Notes: generated by a model from the letters alone, not told the origin. A DNA stretch of 64,000 nucleotides from Babylonia areolata (GCF_041734735.1 NC_134883.1:19515247-19579246), one strand, 5' to 3'; shown: positions 23,114-59,585, numbered from the stretch's first letter. Made by a program: numbers and translations.

Positions 23114-25350
23114 AGTATAACCAGAGGCAGGCAGGCTGACCTGTTCCTCAGTGGTACAGTTAAGGTGACGGTCACGTAGCAGGTCAGTGATACACTCCAC
23201 TGACAGCCGCAGAAAGTCGTCATCCTCGGTCACCGTGCTGAAATGCTGACAGGCAAAGTTCTTGGCATACTCGTACATTGCACGGTGCGCGTGGAGGTCA
23301 GCCAGGGTCATGGCCGCCAGGCAGTTCCCCTCGTTCATGCAGTCCTTTGACACAACATATCACACATACAATCCTTGGACAATACATCCCAACACATCAC
23401 ACATACAATCCTTGGATAATACATCACAACATATCACACATACAATCTCGGAAAATACATCACAACATATCACACTTACAATCCTTGGATAATACATCAC
23501 AACATATCCTACATACAATCCTTGGATAATACATCAAAACATATCACACATACAATCCTTGGACAATACATCACAACTTATCACACTTACAATCCTTGGA
23601 CAATACATCGCAACATATCACACATACAATCCTTGGACAATACATCACAACATATCACACATACAATCCTTGGACACAACATCACAACATATCACACTTA
23701 CAATCCTTGGACAATACATCACAACTTATCACAATTAAATCCTTGGACAATACATCACAACATATCACACATAAATCCTTGGACAATACATCACAACTTA
23801 TCACACATAATTTATACTGTAACTGATCATTCATGCAGTCCTAGGACACAACATCACAACATATCACATACATACAATCCTCTCTGCACATAACCTCTGT
23901 TATATGCAAACATGTGTGGGTGCCCACTTTTCAAATTTTTTTTACACAAACCTGTGGTAGGCTTTCAAGGCCTCATCTGTGCACTGGGTGTATGGAAAGA
24001 TCAGGCATCTGCCTTTTTTTTTCCATTTTCTCCAGCAGATGTGGTGTAGTAAGTGTGGATCAGAGTGCACGATTTGACACCTGCTTGAAAGTGCTGAGGT
24101 TTGTTTCAGTACCTGAAAGAAGGTGACGCAGAGCTCCACCAGGTGGGCAATCTGGAAAAGCTGTGCCTGCATGAACAGCTCCTGCACAGTGCCGCCCCCG
24201 ATGTCCACCCGCCCTGTGTAGATGAAGCGCAGCACCTGTTCAAACACCGTCGCCTCAATCTGCTTGATCTCGATCACGTCCTTGCGGCTTTCCTCCATGC
24301 CTGAGGCAAACATGATGCGGAAATACGGGGAGCCTGCCGCCAGGACCACCTGAACAAAGGGCACAGACCAGCAACAGCTGTGACCTTGACCTTTAACCTG
24401 CTGAGTGCCTCAGGAAGGAAATTTCTGTCCCCTTCTGGTGTGCAAAAAAAAAGGGGGTCTAGAACAGATATTTCCATCCTTGTCATTGAAGGAATTGTGC
24501 TATCGCAAAATTATCAAATTCATGTGAAATTGTTAAAGGGCCAAGGTTTGGCAGACTGACAGTGACACATGTAAAGGTTTGTCAGACTGACAGTGACACA
24601 TGTAAGGTTTGGCAGACTAACAGAGACACATGTAAAGGTTTGGCTGACTAACACTGAGTAACACATGTAAAGGTTTGGCAGACTGACAGGTATGGCAGAT
24701 TGACAGTGACACATGTAAAGGTTTGGCAGACTGACAGTGACATGTGTAAAGGTTTGGCAGACTGACAGGGCCAAGGTTTGGCAGACTGACAGTGACACAT
24801 GTAAAGGTTTGGCTGACTGACAATGATATGTGTAAAGGTTTGCTAGACTAACAGTGACATATGTAAAGATTTGGCAGACTGACAGTGACACATGTAAAGG
24901 TTTGGCATACTGACAGTGACATATGTAAAGGTTTGGCAGACTGACAGTGACATATGTAAAGGTTTGGCAGACTGACAGGGCCAAGTTTTGGCAGACTGAC
25001 AGTGACACGTGTAAAGGTTTGGCAGACTGACAGGGCCAAGGTTTGGCAGACTGACAGTGACATGTGTAAAGGTTTGGCAGAATGACAGTGACACATGTAA
25101 AGGTTTGGCAGATTGACAGAGCCACACTGGTGCCAGACATGTGGCCCACCTTGTGACAGGGGAAGCGGTGGTTGTCGATGGTGATGGTCAGGTCAGTGTA
25201 GCCCAGGTCCAGTCTCAGACGCTCCAGGTTGTCAATCAGCTGGTCCGTGTGGTCAGTGCTGACAAAGGAGGTGTCGGAGGTAGACAGGTCATCCTCCACA
25301 CCATCTTCCCCACTCCCACAGCACACCTCTCTGTCTGCCCCCTCAGCCAT
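17822..25350 (-). CDS. Kelch-like BTB-BACK-Kelch protein, KLHL24/KLHL6/KLHL35 type (six coding exons)
   Basis: Proteins of this family are substrate adaptors of Cullin-3 ubiquitin ligases: the BTB domain binds Cullin-3 and dimerises, BACK positions the propeller, and the Kelch propeller binds substrate. Spliced coding exons (minus): 25350-25150, 24349-24113, 23344-23141, 22097-21870, 20236-19853, 18397-17822. All junctions are GT-AG and phase 0; the product is 609 residues, close to the ~600 of KLHL24. BTB covers about residues 45-150 (DLTITIDNHRFPCHK, then AAGSPYFRIMF), BACK about 155-265, and six Kelch repeats about 300-600 with the usual GG pairs (VSGG, VLGG, LFGG, AFGG). The C-terminal PMYSYGCVRV matches my memory of KLHL24. 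The substrate is unknown. Every intron except the first two is dominated by a minisatellite that touches or copies a splice junction. The exact paralogue is not certain without a tree. Confidence 0.88.
18420..19412. repeat. 22/37-bp minisatellite in Kelch intron 5
   Basis: Alternating units CAGTCACACAGCACACACCT plus GT, and CAGTCACACATCTGT. It fills most of intron 5 next to the exon 6 acceptor. It opens ~500-codon frames on the plus strand with no protein support. Confidence 0.92.
19430..19872 (-). repeat. 36-bp minisatellite copying the Kelch exon 5 donor
   Basis: On the gene strand the unit reads GTGTGGGAACAAAACCAACA then GGTGAGATGATGACAG. The real exon 5 end is GAGGTGTGGGAACGAAAAAC, AAACAAG|GTGAGATGACAG, so each of about 12 units holds a copy of the last ~20 exonic bases plus the GTGAG donor. 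Confidence 0.85.
19853..20236 (-). CDS. Kelch gene exon 5 (residues 291-418), Kelch repeats 1-2
   Basis: Acceptor TTTATTGTGCAG|GTGACACC, donor AACAAG|GTGAGATGAC. Encodes AILLGGRLGEG, EIYVSGGLRSGEFWKYDP and TIFVLGGFDEDQVLDSVEVW. Its donor is copied into the array at 19430-19870. Confidence 0.9.
20310..20465. repeat. ~56-bp tandem repeat, 3 copies
   Basis: Copies share GTGTTACACTGCTGATGTCT and AACAGCTGGACTGTCAATAT. In Kelch intron 4. Confidence 0.75.
20535..21035 (-). repeat. 25-bp minisatellite resembling repeated splice acceptors, Kelch intron 4
   Basis: On the gene strand the unit reads ATCTCCTTTCAGTGTGTCAC plus ATCAC. Each of about 18 units contains CTCCTTTCAG|TG, a pyrimidine tract followed by CAG. 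It lies 300-800 bp upstream of the true exon 5 acceptor but does not copy exon 5 sequence. Confidence 0.85.
21340..21870 (-). repeat. 48-bp minisatellite copying the Kelch exon 4 donor
   Basis: On the gene strand the unit contains ATAGCAGGTAGGATGACCTG; the real exon end is TACCAG|GTAGGATGACCTG. About 9-10 units, each carrying the CAG|GTAGGA donor. Confidence 0.85.
21870..22097 (-). CDS. Kelch gene exon 4 (residues 215-290), BACK domain end
   Basis: Acceptor CCACTGCCAG|GTGTACGAGG, donor TACCAG|GTAGGATG. Encodes VYEAAVRWVEHD and VLQCIKFPLI. Both of its junctions have been amplified into minisatellites on their intron sides. Confidence 0.9.
22097..22862 (-). repeat. 33-bp minisatellite copying the Kelch exon 4 acceptor
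   Basis: On the gene strand the unit is ACCACTGCCAGGTGTATGAA plus GTCAGTGTGTGTG. The real junction is CCACTGCCAG|GTGTACGAGG, so each of about 21 copies repeats the acceptor and the first ten or so exonic bases. Confidence 0.9.
23141..23344 (-). CDS. Kelch gene exon 3 (residues 147-214), BACK domain start
   Basis: Acceptor GTGTCAAAG|GACTGCATGA, donor GAACAG|GTCAGC. Encodes DCMNEGNCLAAMTLADLHA and FLRLSVECITDLL. The spacing from exon 2 matches KLHL24 residue for residue across the junction. Confidence 0.9.
23345..23885 (-). repeat. 37-bp minisatellite related to the Kelch exon 3 acceptor
   Basis: On the gene strand the unit contains TTGTCCAAGGATTGTATGTG, parallel to the real junction GTGTCAAAG|GACTGCATGA. 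A clearer copy, CCTAGGACTGCATGAATGA, lies at about 23830-23850 at the far end of the array. About 14 units. Confidence 0.75.
23990..24090 (+). mobile_element. Decayed SINE 3'-tail fragment
   Basis: GATCAGGCATCTGCC, then after a T-run CAGCAGATGTGGTGTAG and ATTTGACACCTGCTTGAAA, parallels the SINE tail seen intact at 54626-54749. It lies in Kelch intron 2, close to the exon 2 donor. Confidence 0.4.
24113..24349 (-). CDS. Kelch gene exon 2 (residues 68-146), BTB domain
   Basis: Acceptor TTTGTTCAG|GTGGTCCTGG, donor TTTCAG|GTACTG. Encodes the BTB core: VVLAAGSPYFRIMFASGMEE, IYTGRV and FQIAHLVELC. 237 nt, phase 0 both ends. Confidence 0.9.
24540..25130. repeat. 31-bp minisatellite, ~18 copies, Kelch intron 1
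   Basis: The unit is AGTGACACATGTAAAGGTTT plus GGCAGACTGAC, with a variant lacking the ACATGTAAAGG part (GGGCCAAGGTTTGGCAGACT). It starts about 20 bp inside the intron and does not include the donor. Confidence 0.9.
25150..25350 (-). CDS. Kelch gene coding exon 1 (residues 1-67)
   Basis: Starts at ATG 25350 (MAEGADREVCC) and ends CACAAG|GTGGGC after FPCHK. Encodes an acidic N-terminus and the start of BTB. The start is placed here because acceptor-like AG lies just upstream (near 25354 or 25375) and the upstream copy of the ATG (25454) runs into a stop after 20 codons. Confidence 0.8.
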
Positions 25351-25352
25351 AC

Positions 25353-25475
25353 CCTGTCAGCAGCTGACTGAAACCACAGCACACACATCACTTCAATGTA
25401 CCACACCATCCTCCCTGTTCCCACAGCACACCTGGGTGTCTGCCCCCTCAGCCATACCCTGTTAAAAACCACAGC
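25353..25475 (-). repeat. 104-bp tandem duplication containing the Kelch start codon
   Basis: On the gene strand, AGGGTATGGCTGAGGGGGCA occurs with ATG at 25350 and again with ATG at 25454, each preceded by a TGCTGTGGTTT...CAG acceptor-like stretch. The upstream copy reads a 20-codon frame (MAEGADTQVCCGN...) that then meets TGA, so if transcribed it acts as an upstream ORF mimicking the true N-terminus. Confidence 0.8.
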
Positions 25476-25499
25476 ACACACAACACTTCAATGCACATT

Positions 25500-25920
25500 T
25501 GAAAACAAAGGAATATATTACATATTAATACTCAAATAATAATAATCAAAATCATTTTTTTATTTCTCTGGTTATATATCCATGGGTCTCATAATGATAT
25601 ATAATGATTGTCTATTACTGTAATGTATACAAGTATGAACTGCATTCATTCCAATGAAGGATTACTTGTCCTATGTCACAGGAAGAAGAGAAAAAGTGTT
25701 TTGACTTTGACTGTCAAAGCAGGAATAAATGTTTTTCTTTCAGCTTTCTAACCTGCATGACGAATTATCAACCCAAACACTGAATCAGCGAGGGCCTCAA
25801 TAAAAGTAGAAATAGAATCTAAAGTGTTACTTGAGACACCCCTTGCTAGTCTATACATGTATCTGTCATCATTGCACAACTTTACTGGACAGGAAAAGAC
25901 ACAATCACTGGACGGGAAAT
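25500..25920. other. Gene-free stretch
   Basis: AT-rich sequence upstream of the Kelch start exon, presumably its 5'-UTR intron. No recognisable element. Confidence 0.4.
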
Positions 25921-25930
25921 GACACTATTT

Positions 25931-26275
25931 GAGGAAGGTGGCAGAATGGTCAAGATGCTCAGTTGCCAATATAAGGAGTCCTTGAGGGTGTGGGTTTCAA
26001 TCCTGCTCTTGCCCTTTCTCCCAAATTTGACTGGAAAAATCAAACTGAGTGTCTAGTCTTTCGGAAGAGATGATAAACTGAGGTCCTGTGTGCTGCATGC
26101 ACTTGGTGCACTGAAAAAGAACCCATGGTAACAATAGGGTTGTCATCTGGCAAAATTATGTAAAAAGAAATCCACTCTGATAGGTACACAAATATATTCT
26201 ATAAGCAAGCACTCACGGCCTGACAAGCATTTTGGGTTATGCTGCTGTCAGGCATCTGCCTGGCAGATGTGAGGC
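25931..26275 (+). mobile_element. tRNA-derived SINE (full-length-like)
   Basis: The head is tRNA-like, with an A-box-like AGAATGGTCAAGATGC and B box GGTTTCAATCC (25993-26003). The body has TTTCGGAAGAGATGATAAAC, GAGGTCCTGTGTGCTGCATG, AAGAACCCATGGTAACAATA and AAGAAATCCACTCTGATAGG; the tail has TTGGGTTATGCTGCTGTCAG and GCATCTGCC. I recognise this body and tail from marine gastropod sequence (memory, not a search). Transcribed by RNA polymerase III in such families and mobilised by LINE machinery. Confidence 0.75.
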
Positions 26276-26470
26276 ATATTTTGTAATATGGAGAGACGTA
26301 TTTTGTAATGTGAAGAGATACAGTTTGTAAATGTTGTAATATGAAGAGACTTATTTTGTAATGTGAAGAGATACATTTTGTAAATGTTGTAATATGAAGA
26401 GACATATTTTGTAATGTGAAGAGATACATTTTGTAAGTGTTGTAATATGAAGAGACGTATTTTGTAATTA
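26275..26470. repeat. ~62-bp tandem repeat, ~3 copies
   Basis: The unit includes TTTGTAATGTGAAGAGATAC and TGTTGTAATATGAAGAGAC. It directly abuts the SINE tail, whose terminal bases appear to be within the first unit. Confidence 0.75.
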
Positions 26471-26699
26471 ACAATCTGAAGAAACAGGCAGGGATAGAAG
26501 TGAGAGAGGGCAGTGGGGAGTAATAGCAATAAAATAAAATACATGAAAAAAATCTGATTACAAATTTTTTAATAATCCAAATTCTGTATACCTGAACGTA
26601 TATCGTCATATTCAGAAATATACCTCTGCAAGTGCATGACATATTTGTGCAAATATACATTGAAACAGATTAATGTGTACTATTTAAGTGTCCGCGTTT

Positions 26700-27048
26700 G
26701 TATGTGAGAGAGAGACTGAGAGAGAGAGAGAGAGAGAGTGTTTGTGTGTGTGTGCGTATCATAGCATGTGTGTGTATGCATGTGCACGTACTATGAGTAT
26801 AATTTCTAGTTGTACTGCTGCTGCTACTATTACTAGTAAAAATACTACTTTTAATGATAATGATAATGGATACTTACAGCACTCTATCCAGAAAACTGCT
26901 CTGGGTGCCTTATAAACCATATGGTATTAACTATTATATGTAATACATTACATCATCAGTTGCATATTGTGATATACAAATCAAAATGTACCCAGTAAAC
27001 TGTATATACACATAATGACAATCACATGACAATGCATATATATATATA

Positions 27049-27089
<41 letters not shown>

Positions 27090-27161
27090 GTATATGTTCA
27101 AACATACATAACCCGCCCCCTCCACACACATACACACACACACATTCACACAAGCATGCAC

Positions 27162-27209
<48 letters not shown>

Positions 27210-27250
27210 TGTGTACACATCCACATAGATATGTATGCAAACACAGTCAA
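26700..27250. repeat. Microsatellite-rich stretch (GA, GT, CA, TA)
   Basis: GA run at 26705-26738, CA run at 27054-27088, TA run at 27168-27204. No gene seen. Confidence 0.8.
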
Positions 27251-27299
27251 GCATACCATAAACAAAGGAGTATTCTGTTTGAATTGACATATCACAACA

Positions 27300-27740
27300 A
27301 AACTTATAGCTGAGACAAGAGGTGAACTTTGAGACTAGCTCTAAGAGAGACCAGGAAGTCAAGAATCTTGGAGGTTGTCAGGGAGTCTGTTCCTTGTCTT
27401 TAGACTTGGACAGAAAAACAACATTATCCATAGGTCTTAGTTCTGATGTGAAAAGTTGAGTATCAGATGAGCCAAACAGGCAAGAGAGAGGATAGATAAG
27501 GAGGAGTTCAGTAAGATACTCTGGTCCAGAGCCAATGACTGCAGAAAAAGTCATGGTGCAAAGCTTGTAGACCAATATCAAAAAGGATACAGACATCCAG
27601 TGGTGAGACTTAAGGATAGAACTTTGAAGAAAAATGATCAAAATGAGAAATTCTGCAAATGAGACTGGAGAAATTATTCTTGGTTCACTAAAGTCTAACA
27701 ATTATCTAGGAAGACTGGCCCAAACAGAATTGCAGTAATC
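27300..27740 (-). mobile_element. CR1/L2-like LINE fragment (RT C-terminus)
   Basis: Minus-strand translation (about 27701-27378) contains HHWMSVSFLILVYKLCTMTF, GSGPEYLTELLLIYPLS and GSSDTQLFTSELR, matching the C-terminal 'HWLPV..RI.YKL..L.. ..GP.YL.. LL..Y.PSR.LRSS' region of CR1/L2 ORF2. The GC content and codon pattern are degraded; ordinary substitutions have removed the canonical LHWLP motif. Confidence 0.6.
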
Positions 27741-28127
27741 AATTCTTGAGAGAACAAAAAGCACATGTATGTGTTTTGGTTGTATCAGTAGAGAGATACT
27801 CAGATAGTGACAGCTAACACATGTCTGTGTCTCAGCATCAATGATCACTTACGTGAAATGCCATTAACTCAATACTTGAATAGTGGGTTGTGTTAGAATT
27901 GTTCACTCTGTTCTCTGTTGCAAAACCAACATAATGACTGTTGGTGTGACGTTCGACCGACTGTTGCTGATGAAGTGTTGGTTGCGACAGAAACTATTGC
28001 GAGAAAGAAAACACTTTATTTCAGAGAAACGACAGGCAAAGCTATCAACTAACAGTTCCTCTGTGAAGAACCTACAACATACAAATGAATTTACCAATGA
28101 AACAACGCTTGTTTCCCGCAGTCTCAC

Positions 28128-28270
28128 CTGATTGTCAAAAGCGAACTGCTGCGAAAGAAAACGGGAAGCCGTGGAAATGTCTTTTTACTGCGAATCGCTT
28201 AAAACAACAATGCAGGCATGATATTTTCGCGCGCGGTGGTCCGTGTGCGCGAGTCTGTGTAGCTGTATGT
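28128..28270 (-). promoter_or_regulatory. Candidate non-coding first exon and promoter of the Kelch gene
   Basis: On the minus strand a strong donor GACAATCAG|GTGAGACTG ends at 28128. The upstream sequence is comparatively CpG-rich (CTCGCGCAC, CCGCGCGCG) within an AT-rich spacer, as expected for a promoter/5' UTR. The transcription start is not visible. Coding exon 1 has acceptor-like sites just upstream of its ATG, which is compatible with a 5'-UTR intron. Confidence 0.35.
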
Positions 28271-28471
28271 CACTGAGTGTGTGTGTGTGAGTGTGTGTGT
28301 GTGTGTGAATCAGATTAGAGACTGTTCTCTGCTACTGGTAACCACGTAACCCAGTACTACCTGCCACATGTGGGGAGTAAACCCAACATGAAAATCTAAT
28401 CTGGCGAGGGATAGTCTCTGCCAGATTCGGCACATCATTAAAGATAGTGTCAGTGTGTGTGCCGTGTTCCA

Positions 28472-28479
<8 letters not shown>

Positions 28480-28524
<45 letters not shown>

Positions 28525-28600
28525 ACGGTGTGTCACAGTGTGTCACGGTATGTCGATGTGTCACGGTGTGTCACGGTGTCGGTGTAGGTGTGTGTGCCAG
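28480..28600. repeat. GT microsatellite with GTGTCACG repeats
   Basis: A GT run (about 28482-28523) followed by several GTGTCACGGT units. Confidence 0.8.
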
Positions 28601-29560
28601 TCAGAAACTGCATCTCTCAGGCTAGAGCCATCCTACACGCTCTCTCTCCAGCCCAGTTATTTTATTACTGATCAGTCGTGCTGCACTGGAAAAATGCATT
28701 TTCCACAACTATATCATTATCAATCATAAAACTTTGTCAGTTCATTAAAACGGGAGGTTCTTAAATCGTTTCGTTGATATTGACTGAAATCAGTCATCGG
28801 ACTCATAATCACATGATCATCAGTCGTCAGTTGCTGTTTCAATTTCCGTGTCAAAGCGTGCGGACTGATCCATATACGCTACACACCACTGAGCCACTTA
28901 CTCAGTAGTAAAAAAAAAACACACCCCAAAACCAGCTCATATATATTTAAAAAAGCAGACTGATGCCTGATCTTCGTATACTGGAACCCAACACGCTGAC
29001 AGCCTTCCCAACTTCTGAGTAAAACATTGACATAAAATTATAATGAAATAAGGTCATTACACACACAAAAACAACAACAAAAAACCCACTGAATAAGTGA
29101 TTTTTTTTAACATCATAGTAAAGAGAAAGAAAGGTAGACCTAGAAGGTAAATGACTGGGTGAAAACATCGGTCATTGGCTGATTTTAACGGCTCAGTAGC
29201 CTGTGGCCTGTAAGCCTAATTCCCTGGTCTGTATGGAGAAAAAAAAAAAGTAAACCAAGTGACCTGCTCCTCTGTGGCTTGACGGTGTTGAACGCGGGAT
29301 ACATAAAAATTAAGGGGCTTAATCCAGATCAGACAATGTCCGTGCCAGATTTGAAGCCAGCCGCTTGTGCAACGACTGGAACCGAAGCCAGTCCATGGCA
29401 GACTGTGTCCCATGCACCGTGCACCAACACTGATTATGTCAGTGTAAAGATCTTTGTCCACGGAACCAGCTGGTGTGGTTCACTGTCCCAGGCTGAAACT
29501 GACCATTACTCAGGGACATATTGGCAGGTGATTACAGTCTTCCTTTCTTTATGTTGATTT
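28600..29560. other. Gene-free spacer between the two head-to-head genes
   Basis: No exon or recognisable element is supported. A 92-codon frame at 29279-29557 is compositionally plausible but has no similarity that I can name. Confidence 0.35.
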
Positions 29561-29574
29561 ATTCATCAATTTAT

Positions 29575-29760
29575 CATCATTACTATTTTCATCATCATCA
29601 TCATCAGCATCATCATTATTATTATCATTTGTAGTAGTAGTAGTGGTGGTGGTGGTAGTAGTAGTAGTGGTATTAGTGGTGTGGTGGCGGATGTGGTGGT
29701 GGCGGGCGCGGCGGTGGTGGTGGTGGTGGTGGTGGTGTCATCGTCGTTGCAATGCTGCTG
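29575..29760. repeat. Trinucleotide microsatellites (ATC, AGT, GGT)
   Basis: ATC run near 29590-29625, AGT/GGT runs 29630-29740. Confidence 0.85.
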
Positions 29761-29904
29761 CCCTCGTCCGTGTCGTTGCACGTTGTTGTTGTGTGTGGAA
29801 AAAAAACATGACTTTCAAGGAGCAACAGTTGCTGCTGTTGTTATTGCTGATGTCACTGCTGTCGATGATTGAGTTGTTGTCTTGCTGCATGGTAACTGCT
29901 TCTG

Positions 29905-30797
29905 ACGCTGTTCACTGATTTCGCTTTACCTTCTGACACTGTTCACTTATGTCGCTTTACCGCCTTCTGATGCTGCCCACTGATGTCACTTTACCTTCTA
30001 ACACTCAGTGTTCACTGATGTCACTTTACCTTCTGACGCTGTTCACTGATGTCGCTTTACCTTCTGACACTGTTCACTGATGTCACTTTACCTTCTGACG
30101 CTGTTCACTGATGCCGCTTTACCTTCTGACGCTCACGGTTCACTGATGTCGCTTTACCTTCTGACAGTGTTCACTGATGTCACTTTACCTTCTGACGCTG
30201 TTCACTGATGTCGCTTTACCTTCTGACACTGTTCACTGATGTCACTTTACCTTCTGACACTGTTGATTGATGTCGCTTTACCTTCTGACACTGTTAACTG
30301 ATGTCGCTTTACCTTCTGACACTGTTCACTGATGTCGCTTTACCTTCTGACACTGCCCACTGATGTCGCTTTACCTTCTGACGCTGTTCACTGATGTCAC
30401 TTTACCTTCTGACACTGTTCACTGATGTCGCTTTACCTTCTGACACTGTTCACTGATGTCGCTTTACCTTCTGACGTGCGGCTGTTCACTGATGTCGCTT
30501 TACCTTCTGACGCCTGTTCACTGATGTCGTTTTACCTTCTGACACTGTTCACTGATGTCACTTTACCTTCTGACACTGCCCACTGTTGTCGCTTTACCTT
30601 CTGACGTGCGGCTGTTCACTGATGTCGCTTTACCTTCTGACGCTGTTCACTGATGTCGCTTTACCTTCTGACGCTGTTCACTGATGTCACTTTACCTTCT
30701 GACACTGTTCACTGATGTCGCTTTACCTTCTGACGCTGTTCACTGATGTCGCTTTACCTTCTGACGCTGTTCACTGATGTCACTTTACCTTCTTTCA
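29905..30797 (+). repeat. 31-bp minisatellite ending at the ODAD4 exon 1 acceptor
   Basis: The unit is TTCACTGATGTCGCTTTACC plus TTCTGACGCTG, about 28 copies. The last unit reads TTCACTGATGTCACTTTACC then TTCTTTCAG|GG, so the array supplies the pyrimidine tract of the acceptor at 30798. Confidence 0.9.
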
Positions 30798-30896
30798 GGG
30801 ACGAACGACGTAGTCTGGAACCAGCCGACAATTCACACCGAGGAAGACAGACAGCCGACGGAGGCTGCACTGACTTCCAGGAGACGGGAGACCAGG

Positions 30897-56829
<25,933 letters not shown>

Positions 56830-57630
56830 CTCTGAACTGATAAACAGGCCTCACCATCTGTGACAGCGAAAGAAAAGGACAGAAGTGACCTGGAGAGGCA
56901 GAAAGAAAGAGAGGGACAGAAGTGACCTGGAGAGGCAGAAAGAAAGAGAGGGAGAGAGAAAAGAGAACAGCCTGTGGTGTTGAGAGACATGTTAAACGGA
57001 TTGCGATACTTGTAGAAGGCAAAGCAGTGCAGTTAGCAAATGTTGTGGCACATTTTGCACGAGCATTCTTCCTGGTGTCCCGTTCTTATCAGCACTGTAG
57101 AATACACTTGTAAACATAAAATTCGGAACAAAAAAAAATGCGTCTCGTATTATAGATAATATAATGTATACTATTCACTGTGTAGTTATTCATCTGTGTG
57201 TAAATTTGTCAGTACGCTGTTGTCCATTGTACTAGTTATCTTACTTCGTTAGTCGTTTGAAGTCGAAAGTGTTCACTGTCATCATAGTGTGATTCATATT
57301 TTGAAGACGGGGAAAATTACCACCCAGTGTAATTGACGTATTTATTGATGATGACGACATAAACACCAGCCTGTGGTTATTTTTGTTTTGCGAGTCCACT
57401 TGTGTGTGTGCGTGCGTGCGCGCGCGCATTTTTGCGTGTGAAAATATGAATGAAACCGGAAGGGGATAAACAGGATACAGGAGCGACGAATATCTTTTTT
57501 GTATTTTTTTTTATTCCTACGCATGCGATTTACTTAGAACATTATGCCTGGGTGGTTCGGTGCTCCGCGCAAAACAGCATCTCGTTGCTGATACTGCCCA
57601 TCCACCCCTTCCCCTTTGTCCTTGTAACAC
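56830..57630 (+). other. ODAD4 3' UTR / downstream flank
   Basis: Unique-looking sequence with a purine-rich duplicated AGTGACCTGGAGAGGCAGAA (56883 and 56920). No gene. The end of transcription cannot be placed. Confidence 0.4.
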
Positions 57631-57631
57631 T

Positions 57632-57633
57632 CA

Positions 57634-57698
<65 letters not shown>

Positions 57699-57735
57699 AG
57701 AGAGAGGGAGAGAGAGAGAGGAGAGAGAGAGGAGC
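57632..57735. repeat. CA then GA microsatellite
   Basis: About 30 CA units then GA runs. Confidence 0.95.
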
Positions 57736-57899
57736 TTATCAAATATTCAACAGAATCAGTCAATCAATCAGTCACTTTATTGTCTGAAACAGAATACAGA
57801 AATTCGCTTTCATATTAATGCACAATCCAGAACGTGCAAAAAGATCCAACTATTTTGCCCACTATTCTCTTAACTCTTCACTCCGGGTGTAAAGAGAAC

Positions 57900-58600
57900 C
57901 ATTTAAATATCTTAATATTCAGAAAACTTAAAGAAGTGGTAATTGAATTAAGAAAAGAACGCCTCTCCAGTTCCTTACCTGTTCATCAATGATAATTATA
58001 AAGGCTGGAAGAGTGCATGAATACAAGTACCTTGAAACTTTTCTTGATCATGAGCTGAATTTACACTTAATACAAATTTTATTCACAAAAATTGTCAGTC
58101 TCGCAACTATTGAAACTCAGAAACATCAGAGTTAATTCGAAAGCACTTCAACGCTTTTACAGATGTTTTATTGAATCTGTCTTTACTTCCTCTTTTACAC
58201 GTCGGTATGGTGCTCTCGCTGTGAAGAATAAAAATATGCTGAACAAGACTGTGACTGTGTGCAGTAAGGTCGTCGGTGTGAGACAGGACAGCTTGAGTGA
58301 ACTGTACAGTGTCAGAGTACGACAGAAGGCCACATGCATTTCAAACGACAGCAGCCATACGCTGGCAAATTATTATCGACTCTTGCCTTCAGGCAAACAT
58401 TTCTGTGTTTTTAATTTTAAAACAAACAGAACCAAATACAGCTTTGTTCCAGCCTCAATTCAGCTGTAAAACAGCAATAATTAACTATCAGATATGTGAC
58501 AAAAATGTATGCCAGAGTGTATCTATTCTGAATGTTACACCTGAAATCAAAATACTGTTGAATTGCACATTCTTAGTATATAGGTAAATCTTATGTCTGT
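57900..58600 (+). mobile_element. Decayed LINE fragment (RT C-terminus)
   Basis: 58092-58469 encodes LRNIRVNSKALQRFYRCFIE, VFTSSFTRRYGALAVKNK and ANYYRLLPSGKHFCVF with NRTKYSFVPASIQL, the 'L..PSGKR.R..K.RTNR...SF.P..I' ending seen in some LINE ORF2 proteins. Upstream about 150 bp (HEYKYLETFLDHELNF-like) are frameshifted relics. Confidence 0.6.
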
Positions 58601-58664
58601 TTTTGGAATGCTATTTTATGCCCATCCTTTAACTGTGATTTTGTATTGCACAGGTATGGCTGTG

Positions 58665-59510
58665 ATGATGTATGTGGAGGAGGACTTTTGTTTAATGTCC
58701 TGTCACACATACCGGTGATTGAAGACATTTTGTTAAAGTATTAATGTATACATTTGAGTATTATCAGTTAGAAGGGGTGGGGAATGTGAATGAATGGAGA
58801 GTTGGGGGAAACTGGGTAAATGAGGGGGAAATTTGAAAAAAAAATCTAAATACAATTACAGGAAATTACTTAAAGGACTTTGTAAAAGAAGTCGTTAATA
58901 AACTAACAAGCGAAACAGCTGATAAGGAATGCAAAAAGTCAAAAACATCAACGTTCTCAGTCACTTGTGGAGACACACTTTCGTGTACATAAGGCTTCAT
59001 CAAGCTACAGTCAAAAATTATATGCTTAATTGTCAGGTTACTAAAGCATATGCACTTGACATTAGAACAATATTTGGTCCGTAATGAATTTGATAATAGT
59101 CTGAGAGTTAAATTCAGAACTGGTCTGCGAATCGGACCAAAGTCTGAGAGAGTCAACTGACGAGGTTTTAGAGTTGGATGAAAGCACCTATAAAAGCCGC
59201 ATTCTAGTATATTACTTATTTTCTTGTATGACAATGGGCAATATAATTTTATACTATCTGTATGATTCTTTGCTCCCCTTTCTGCTGCTCTGTCTGTTTG
59301 GTCGTTATAAAGGAATCCAGTGTGGGATGGTATCCAACAAAAATCAACATTTGCATCCTTCACAATCCTTTTCAGTTTGTGAGCATAAAATGATCATTTT
59401 TTTTTTCAGTAGACGTGTGTCTAAAACAGTCTGATGTAAACTGTACTGTTAGTCCGTACGACCACGAAGGATATTTTGCACGCTGAACAGTTTTTGAATC
59501 ACGAGTTTCA
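58665..59510 (-). mobile_element. I-group LINE fragment with RNase H (minus)
   Basis: Minus-strand frame 59363-58866 encodes VDFCWIPSHTGFLYNDQTDR and AAERGAK (RNase H: W.PSH.G..GNE.AD.AA), then PRQLTLSDFGPIRRPVLN and CSNLTIKHIIFDC-like (C..H...C gag-type knuckle region). Its 3' UTR (58860-58670) ends in the block duplicated at 47533-47860. Upstream (59363-59500) the frame is decayed. Confidence 0.7.
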
Positions 59511-59537
59511 ATAAAGTGGTTATATTTTACAATCACC

Positions 59538-59540
59538 CTG

Positions 59541-59585
<45 letters not shown>

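Noticed and set aside
25931-26010. tRNA gene
   Set aside because: Same reasoning: degenerate cloverleaf followed by a known-looking SINE body.
29279-29557. 92-codon frame as a coding exon between the two genes
   Set aside because: Mixed amino-acid composition is plausible, but there is no similarity I can name and no phase-compatible splice partner.
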